5,406 nt of DNA from Bacteriovoracaceae bacterium (GTDB lineage: Bacteria; Bdellovibrionota; Bacteriovoracia; Bacteriovoracales; Bacteriovoracaceae), in NCBI GenBank assembly GCA_007116425.1, contig SKIL01000023.1, positions 1 through 5,406 on the forward strand, in the 5' to 3' direction. The notes beneath the pieces are model-generated. The model searched no databases. It saw only the letters and a list, made by a program, of their open reading frames with translations, and was not told the origin of the DNA. How positions within the stretch are numbered: position 1 is the stretch's first letter; every line of letters starts with the position of its first letter. Positions 1 through 3,249 of this stretch are shown piece by piece. A program made the position numbers and the translations under genes.

Positions 1-120
1 AATATTTGGGCTTGTTTGCTTTGGTCTTTGACCGACACGAATGCCAATATCTGCCAACGCCTGAGTAAGTTCATTATTTTTTAAGAAGTTTTTGGGAAGT
101 ATTATGCGCTTAAAGGCCAT
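1..120 (-). CDS. Second gene of nucleotidyltransferase operon, N-terminal 40 residues only
   Basis: An open frame begins with ATG at 118-120 and runs leftwards off the window, giving 40 residues that start MAFKRIILPKNFL and contain ALADIGIRVGQRPKQ. The start lies 4 bp after the stop of the nucleotidyltransferase gene and has an AAAGGA-type ribosome site about 7 nt upstream, so the two are almost certainly cotranscribed and translationally linked. I do not recognise the family. The visible part is basic and shows no signal peptide or membrane segment. Its position as a tightly coupled partner of a DUF6036-like nucleotidyltransferase makes a toxin-antitoxin or defence-pair partner possible, but that is inference from layout only; the decisive part of the protein is outside the window. 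Confidence 0.72.
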   Translation of the reverse strand, partial: MAFKRIILPKNFLKNNELTQALADIGIRVGQRPKQTSPNI

Positions 121-124
121 TGTT

Positions 125-646
125 TTATCCTTTTGAAAGCTGGTCGAGAATATTTTTAAACATCTCTTCAACATGATCTGGCCAATCGGGGTTAGCATCT
201 TGCTTGCTCACCCAAACTTTGGCATCCTTTAACTCGTTTTGTGTGGGGTTAAGCTTGAGACAATCGGCCAAGTCAAAACCCCGATCACAATAGGCAAATA
301 ACTTAGTGGCCAAAAGGTCAGATCGTCCAAGAGTTTGTAAGTTTAGAGCTTCGCCTTCAAAAAGACTTTGAAGACGAAGACGCCAGCCTTTGGGAAGATC
401 GCGCTTCAAAGAGTCAGGGCCATTGTTGAGCCAGTCGTGCTCTAGACCTTGTTTTTTTGCAAAATTCTTAGCCGCTTCTTGAACATTTTCGGGAATATTA
501 GGGTCTAGGATATCGCAGTCTTGAGTTTCTCTGGTAATCACACCAAGTATTGATAAAGCCGAGCCACCTATAATGACTCCTTTAAAACTTAGATTTTGAG
601 CTTTGAGATATTGATCAAATTTCTTGATAGTTTCTAATGGTTTCAC
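125..646 (-). CDS. DUF6036-like nucleotidyltransferase-fold protein, GTG start
   Basis: This 173-residue cytoplasmic protein has the minimal nucleotidyltransferase signature. GGSAL is at residues 27-31, followed by R39, T41, D43 and D45 (R-x-T-x-D-x-D), where the two Asp are the expected metal ligands. The second half matches what I recall of the DUF6036 group: RSDLLATKLFA (108-118), DRGFDLADC (121-129) and a Trp-rich end with KQDANPDWPDHVEE (148-161). Length is usual for the family, so it is probably intact. The start codon is GTG (644-646); AAGGAG at 655-660 lies 8 nt upstream and fixes it. Related folds (AbiEii, MntA, MenT) act in toxin-antitoxin and abortive-infection pairs by transferring nucleotides to RNA or protein. 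A toxin or antitoxin role here is inferred from fold, the tight downstream gene and the palindromic operator. The substrate is unknown. Confidence 0.85.
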   Translation of the reverse strand: MKPLETIKKFDQYLKAQNLSFKGVIIGGSALSILGVITRETQDCDILDPNIPENVQEAAKNFAKKQGLEHDWLNNGPDSLKRDLPKGWRLRLQSLFEGEALNLQTLGRSDLLATKLFAYCDRGFDLADCLKLNPTQNELKDAKVWVSKQDANPDWPDHVEEMFKNILDQLSKG

Positions 647-660
647 TTTTCTATCTCCTT

Positions 661-689
661 ACATGGTATTATATATAATAATACCATGT
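661..689. promoter_or_regulatory. Perfect 29-bp palindromic operator over the promoter
   Basis: The arms ACATGGTATTAT (661-672) and ATAATACCATGT (678-689) are exact reverse complements with a 5-bp ATATA spacer. The palindrome covers the -10 box, most of the -35/-10 spacer and the likely start point, so a dimer bound here would block RNA polymerase. This is the layout of autoregulated toxin-antitoxin operators. The binding protein is unknown: candidates are the truncated second gene of the operon or the HTH protein encoded at 881-1174. A hairpin role in RNA is less likely because almost the whole palindrome lies upstream of the predicted transcript start. Confidence 0.72.
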
Positions 690-696
690 TTGTAAA
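668..696 (-). promoter_or_regulatory. Sigma-70-type promoter of the nucleotidyltransferase operon
   Basis: On the minus strand TTTACA (691-696) is followed after exactly 17 bp by TATAAT (668-673), a perfect -10 and a one-mismatch -35. Transcription would begin near 660-662, leaving a leader of only about 15 nt that carries the AAGGAG site for the GTG start at 646. No better promoter is visible in the 234 bp upstream. Confidence 0.75.
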
Positions 697-796
697 TTTA
701 GCCTAATTTTGGCCCTAAAAAATCTAAAAATAGGTGAAAAGAGAGCACAACACTTCAACGTAAACGACAATGATAAATTAATTTAAGTATTTGAAA

Positions 797-859
797 CTAA
801 AAAGAAAAATGAATAATTTTAGAAACTTGTTTAAGCTGTGAAGTAAGTGACTTAGGCAT
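797..859 (-). CDS. Possible 20-codon small ORF behind the HTH gene
   Basis: A short frame, ATG at 857-859 to TAG at 797-799, would encode MPKSLTSQLKQVSKIIHFSF, 20 residues. It begins 21 nt after the stop of the antitoxin-like gene, and AGGAG sits 4 nt before its ATG within a purine-rich AGGAGAGGA run, a far better ribosome site than chance usually gives. It could be a cotranscribed small protein, or the first codons of a decayed gene cut off by later sequence. Against it: it is very short, has no recognisable family, and its ribosome site coincides with the loop of the plus-strand hairpin at 846-882. Confidence 0.25.
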   Translation of the reverse strand: MPKSLTSQLKQVSKIIHFSF

Positions 860-882
860 TCCTCTCCTGGGCACTTTTTTTT
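846..882 (+). terminator. Intrinsic-terminator-like hairpin on the plus strand
   Basis: AGTG (846-849) pairs with CACT (872-875), and after a bulged A850, CTTAGG (851-856) pairs with CCTGGG (866-871) using two G-U wobbles. The loop is 9 nt (857-865), and seven T follow directly (876-882). The orientation is plus only: on the minus strand the wobbles become C-A mismatches and there is no T run. No plus-strand gene is seen upstream, so it would end either an unannotated short RNA or antisense transcription running towards the HTH gene. The stem is modest, hence the moderate confidence. Confidence 0.45.
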
Positions 883-1174
883 AAGCGGACTCCTTAAACC
901 GTATCTCAGGCTCAACGCCAAGTCCGACAAGCACTCTAATTAGCCGATCCATTGTCACTCTCTGAATACTGAAATTTACAATTCCAGTGATGACAGTTCT
1001 GCCAACTCCCGTCAGGTCAGCGACTTCCTGATGTGTTAAACCTTTGGCCTCAACAAGCTCTTTAATCTTAATTTTCATTTTAGTTTTTAGCTGAGCTTCA
1101 ACAGCAAAAGTTTCATCTAGGCCCAAAAGTTCGGCCATGTGTTTTGTATCTTTAACCTTAGTTATTTTTTTCAT
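881..1174 (-). CDS. XRE-family HTH_37 antitoxin-like DNA-binding protein (HigA-like)
   Basis: A 97-residue basic protein with one helix-turn-helix at about residues 46-67: LTHQEVADLTG forms the first helix and turn, and GRTVITGIVN the recognition helix. The N-terminal MAELLGLD segment (13-20), the polar linker and the closing LIRVLVGLGVEPEIRF (78-93) are characteristic of the HTH_37 group, the small cytoplasmic antitoxins that pair with RelE/HigB-like toxins, bind them and repress their shared operon. ATG at 1172-1174 is preceded by an AGAGG ribosome site 6 nt away. The gene overlaps by 17 nt the end of a toxin-like frame (1158-1292), the usual toxin-first order, but that toxin has lost its N-terminal half. 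The antitoxin is therefore probably an orphan, complete in length and possibly still a repressor. Its promoter may have been lost with the toxin's 5' end. Confidence 0.87.
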   Translation of the reverse strand: MKKITKVKDTKHMAELLGLDETFAVEAQLKTKMKIKIKELVEAKGLTHQEVADLTGVGRTVITGIVNFSIQRVTMDRLIRVLVGLGVEPEIRFKESA

Positions 1175-1292
1175 TTAAAACCTCTTTCATTCTCTTTTTA
1201 GCTAGATCCAAATTTTTCTTGGGCGTAGCCTGAGTCGTTTTCTTAAAAGCATGAATAAAATGAATCGCTCCAACTGTAGTTTTAAAAAAGTA
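1158..1292 (-). pseudogene. C-terminal remnant of a RelE/HigB-like toxin
   Basis: The minus frame from 1292 down to TAA at 1158-1160 encodes 44 residues that include VGAIHFIHAF, KKTTQATPKK and NLDLAKKRMKEVL. This fits the end of RelE/HigB-type (Gp49-like) ribosome-dependent mRNA interferases, typically Y-x-hydrophobic strand, LHAF-x-KKTQKTP, then an ELAxxR helix. Directly upstream the frame has TAA (1293-1295) in the stretch R-K-V-stop-Y-F-F, where the family has an aromatic or aliphatic residue, and then TGA (1305-1307). I find no N-terminal half in any frame beyond. The full family is about 100-115 residues, so over half is missing. The frame ends 17 nt inside the HTH_37 gene, the normal overlap of toxin-antitoxin pairs. 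It should be inactive as a toxin. Confidence 0.8.
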
Positions 1293-1856
1293 TTAGACTT
1301 TTCTTCAGAGAAGATCGAAAAAGATTTTGTAAAGTTTGCAGAGCAATGGTTAATAACACCAAATTACTCGCTCGAGGAAATGACTGCAATTGCTAGACAC
1401 AATCCAAGATTATTTAATGAGTACATTCGCTATAGAAATAAAGTTGGAAGTTCTAAGCTTGAGTTTCAAAGAGTTTCCGCTGATAGTATTAATGTGAATG
1501 GCCTTCGACTAAATGGACTTTTTAGAGTGCTATTTCAAGAGGAAGGAAACCTTGTCGACTTGGGTTCGGTTAACTTCGAATATCAAAAGTTGGCAGAAGC
1601 TTATAGAAGACTGACCCCTCAGCAAAAAGATGCTATTAGAGATATCTCTGAAAGTCTTTCTGAGTCTCGCTTAAGTCATACTCTAAGATTATTTTCGAGT
1701 GAGTCGTCAGGTGAATTTGAGGCAAACAAGAGTGAGTTACTGACATTGATCAGAAGCCAAGACAAAGACTTGAGAGGCTATTACGCTTATCGAAAAGACA
1801 ATTTTGAAAGAGAGGTTAGTGCTCTTGAGAAATTAGGTTTTGAAGATATTCTATAG
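1251..1856 (+). CDS. Hypothetical 201-residue protein with doubtful 5' end
   Basis: I do not recognise this protein. It is mostly helical and highly charged by composition, with no signal peptide, membrane segment or cysteine cluster (one Cys, residue 9). Its best-looking stretches are EEMTAIARHNPRLFNEYIRYR (42-62), a strand-rich middle (LEFQRVSADSINVNGLRLNG, 70-89) and YQKLAEAYRRLTPQQKDAIRD (111-131). The body uses codons like its neighbours and is probably real coding sequence. The start is not convincing: ATG 1251 and ATG 1260 both lack a Shine-Dalgarno, and codons 1-14 lie exactly antisense to conserved toxin codons at 1251-1292. The frame is closed upstream by TAG at 1203-1205 and has no other strong start before residue 44. 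It may be a gene that lost its N-terminus when it was joined to the broken toxin, making it a fragment. It converges on the gene at 1917-3032. Confidence 0.55.
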   Translation: MNKMNRSNCSFKKVLDFSSEKIEKDFVKFAEQWLITPNYSLEEMTAIARHNPRLFNEYIRYRNKVGSSKLEFQRVSADSINVNGLRLNGLFRVLFQEEGNLVDLGSVNFEYQKLAEAYRRLTPQQKDAIRDISESLSESRLSHTLRLFSSESSGEFEANKSELLTLIRSQDKDLRGYYAYRKDNFEREVSALEKLGFEDIL

Positions 1857-1882
1857 GCGATGTTTTCTCTTTAAGCATCGCC
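1856..1882. terminator. Stem-loop between convergent genes
   Basis: GGCGATG (1856-1862) and CATCGCC (1876-1882) are exact inverted arms, extendable inward by one T-G and two T-A pairs, starting at the last base of the stop codon at 1854-1856. It sits between two converging 3' ends, so it could serve both strands or protect the RNA ends. Neither strand has a T run behind the stem, so it is not a standard intrinsic terminator. Confidence 0.4.
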
Positions 1883-1916
1883 CGATTAAGTGAAAATACC
1901 TTCAATGAGAACTTAT

Positions 1917-3032
1917 TTATAGAAAGGTACAATTACTCGCAGGACGTTGCTCCCGATAATTGGCCCACTCAAGTCCCGATTGCTGGGTTCCACTTGGACC
2001 TTTTTTGGCGCGAATTGTTCCGTTAACTTTTGTGGTTCCCTTTGGTGGGACAACAACTCCACGGTGAGATTGAACGTCTACTGCCTCCCAACGAGAAACT
2101 CCCACACCACTTCTTAGAGTAATGTCACACTTAATTGTGCGATTAAATGGATTTGAAAGACCGGCCGTATACTGAATTGAAAATTCTCTAGAGAAAAGTC
2201 TATTAGATCGCTGTCCAAAAGAAACAGTGACCTGACCTCGAAGATATGCTCTTTGCTCATCTGTCATTTCTGAAGAGGTATCTCTTGATGGTGGAGCTGG
2301 AGTCGGTGTACGAGAAGGATCTCTCGGGCGTGGTCTCGTTGTGCTAGACGAGGGGCAGGCCGGAACTTCTTGCGAGTTTTGATAATAAACAGATCCACTC
2401 CCATCTCTGACAGTCAGTTCAACTGATGCCGGTGCATTATTTCGACGGGTAAAAACGAATTGATTGCGCTTAAAAGACTCTTCCTCATCAAAGTTTAAAA
2501 TAGAGCGGTTAAACTGAACCCCGTAAGTAAAATCCTCTGTACTTGTTAAAAGTTCGAGTAGATCTAAGTCTAGAGTTGTTCTTCCTCTCGTAAAGCCAAT
2601 CGAGATTTGACACTCAACAAAGGAGCCGCGATCTGGATCCTGTAAAACTGTTCCCGATTGAGACCAAAGAAAACGAATTTGATTAGTGCGATTAAAGTCA
2701 ATAAGTCGACCATTTGTATTGTGATAGCGATCCATATCGTAGATGAGTTCATAGTCGATGACACGTACTCGATATTGTCCTTTAACAGCTCTCGAGGCCT
2801 GGACTTCAAAAGCTTGCTCTGGCAGAAGAACTAAGTTGAAATCGAGGCGCTCACTTGGTGCCCGAAGCGTAAAGCTCATTTCCATGGATCGATCTGGGGA
2901 GCTTACATCTAAAAGCTTATTTTTCATTTCGCTGAAGCCAAGCGGAGCAAAAGCAGAGTCGGCCTTGGCCAAAGGGAGGAAAACAAGTGAGAGCAAGGCG
3001 CTGATGGTGAGAAATTTAAGCTGTTGTTTCAT
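1917..3032 (-). CDS. Secreted two-domain protein of unknown function
   Basis: A 371-residue exported protein. Residues 1-24 form a Sec signal peptide: KQQLK basic start, hydrophobic FLTISALLSLVFLPL, and a likely AKA|DS signal-peptidase I site; there is no lipobox Cys. Then come two strand-rich domains, about 30-222 and 258-371, joined by a low-complexity Pro/Ser/Thr/Arg linker (227-255, with PRPRDPSRTPTPAPP). Four Cys (141, 226, 302, 368) would allow two disulfides in the periplasm or outside. Cys141 (VECQISIGF) and Cys302 (IKCDITLRS) occupy similar strand contexts, hinting that the halves are related, but I cannot prove it. ATG at 3030-3032 follows a GAGGG site with 4 nt spacing, and the signal peptide supports this start. 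The gene is divergent from the MotB-like operon. On the minus strand TATAAA (3081-3086) is a possible -10 with no good -35, and a GTGT-N7-ACAC dyad lies near the start. No family recognised. Confidence 0.83.
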   Translation of the reverse strand: MKQQLKFLTISALLSLVFLPLAKADSAFAPLGFSEMKNKLLDVSSPDRSMEMSFTLRAPSERLDFNLVLLPEQAFEVQASRAVKGQYRVRVIDYELIYDMDRYHNTNGRLIDFNRTNQIRFLWSQSGTVLQDPDRGSFVECQISIGFTRGRTTLDLDLLELLTSTEDFTYGVQFNRSILNFDEEESFKRNQFVFTRRNNAPASVELTVRDGSGSVYYQNSQEVPACPSSSTTRPRPRDPSRTPTPAPPSRDTSSEMTDEQRAYLRGQVTVSFGQRSNRLFSREFSIQYTAGLSNPFNRTIKCDITLRSGVGVSRWEAVDVQSHRGVVVPPKGTTKVNGTIRAKKGPSGTQQSGLEWANYREQRPASNCTFL

Positions 3033-3047
3033 GATTCCCTCTTTTGT

Positions 3048-3062
3048 GTGTCATTTTTACAC
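3048..3062. promoter_or_regulatory. GTGT-N7-ACAC dyad, copy 1, near the secreted-protein start
   Basis: GTGT (3048-3051) and ACAC (3059-3062) form a dyad 16 bp from the minus-strand ATG. With flanks it reads GTGTGT-N5-TTACACTT (3046-3064), the same spacing as a second copy 85 bp away in the same divergent region. It may be a binding site for a dimeric regulator. Half-sites are short, so chance is possible. Confidence 0.3.
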
Positions 3063-3132
3063 TTCAGTAGCACCCTAGCTTTTATACCGTCAATAAGGTG
3101 ACATTCGTGCAGTGATTTCAGTTCTTTAGAGT

Positions 3133-3147
3133 GTGTAAAAATTACAC
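3133..3147. promoter_or_regulatory. GTGT-N7-ACAC dyad, copy 2, perfect GTGTAA/TTACAC palindrome
   Basis: GTGTAA (3133-3138), a 3-bp AAA centre and TTACAC (3142-3147) make a perfect palindrome, 31 bp before the sigma-28-like -35 element of the MotB-like operon. Aligned over 19 bp (3131-3149) with the copy at 3046-3064, 15 positions agree, including both outer blocks. It may link control of the two divergent transcription units. The regulator is unknown. Confidence 0.35.
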
Positions 3148-3177
3148 TTTCTGCGTTTTTGAAAGAAAAGATGACAA

Positions 3178-3204
3178 TAAAGTTTGTGAAGAAATTCCCG
3201 ATAA
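3178..3204 (+). promoter_or_regulatory. Sigma-28 (FliA) type promoter for the MotB-like operon
   Basis: TAAAGTTT (3178-3185), an 11-bp spacer (3186-3196) and CCCGATAA (3197-3204) match the enterobacterial FliA consensus TAAAGTTT-N11-GCCGATAA at 15 of 16 positions with exact spacing; only the first base of the -10 differs. The orientation and distance suit the gene starting at 3250, giving a leader of about 38 nt. FliA drives late flagellar, motor and chemotaxis genes, so this predicts co-expression with motility. No comparable sigma-70 promoter is seen here; TATTAT at 3222-3227 lacks a -35. Confidence 0.85.
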
Positions 3205-3249
3205 GGAGAGTGGAAAACTTTTATTATATCAAATAATTGGCGGATTTTA

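Larger units (their letters stand above)
647..880. other. 234-bp AT-rich spacer between HTH and nucleotidyltransferase genes
   Basis: Its left end holds the ribosome site, promoter and palindrome for the nucleotidyltransferase operon; its right end holds the 20-codon ORF and the plus-strand hairpin. The middle, about 697-796, is A/T-rich; I see no convincing gene in it. A plus-strand TTGAAA (791-796) followed by AATAAT (812-817) or TAATTT (814-819) is a weak possible promoter for a short RNA ending at the hairpin. Confidence 0.5.
3033..3249. other. 217-bp divergent intergenic region
   Basis: It separates the secreted-protein gene (leftwards) from the MotB-like operon (rightwards). It contains the two GTGT-N7-ACAC dyads, the FliA-like promoter, and on the minus strand a lone TATAAA (3081-3086) and TTGACG (3088-3093) that do not combine into a well-spaced sigma-70 promoter. 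An AAGGAG at 3203-3208 overlaps the FliA -10 and is not followed by a usable start. I see no gene here. Confidence 0.6.

Noticed and set aside
702..734. Inverted repeat CCTAATTTT / AAAAATAGG
   Set aside because: Arms are imperfect and almost all A/T, there is no T run in the right place, and similar matches are expected by chance in this spacer.
2570..2809. 79-codon minus-strand ORF
   Set aside because: It lies wholly inside the secreted-protein gene in another frame, lacks a ribosome site, and its hydrophobic patch is a by-product of that gene's codons.
2758..3078. 106-codon plus-strand ORF
   Set aside because: It is antisense to the 5' part of the secreted-protein gene, including its signal peptide, with no ribosome site and an Arg/Ser-rich composition typical of a shadow frame.
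3101..3130. Possible FliA-type promoter for the secreted-protein gene on the minus strand (TAAAGAAC-N11-CACGAATG)
   Set aside because: Only about half the positions match, and the -10 element is poor compared with the clear site at 3178-3204.
3203..3233. AAGGAG followed by GTG at 3210 as a leader peptide or earlier start
   Set aside because: The GTG is only 1 nt after the AAGGAG, the frame closes after eight codons, and the AAGGAG is largely part of the FliA -10 region, so it would not be in the transcript.
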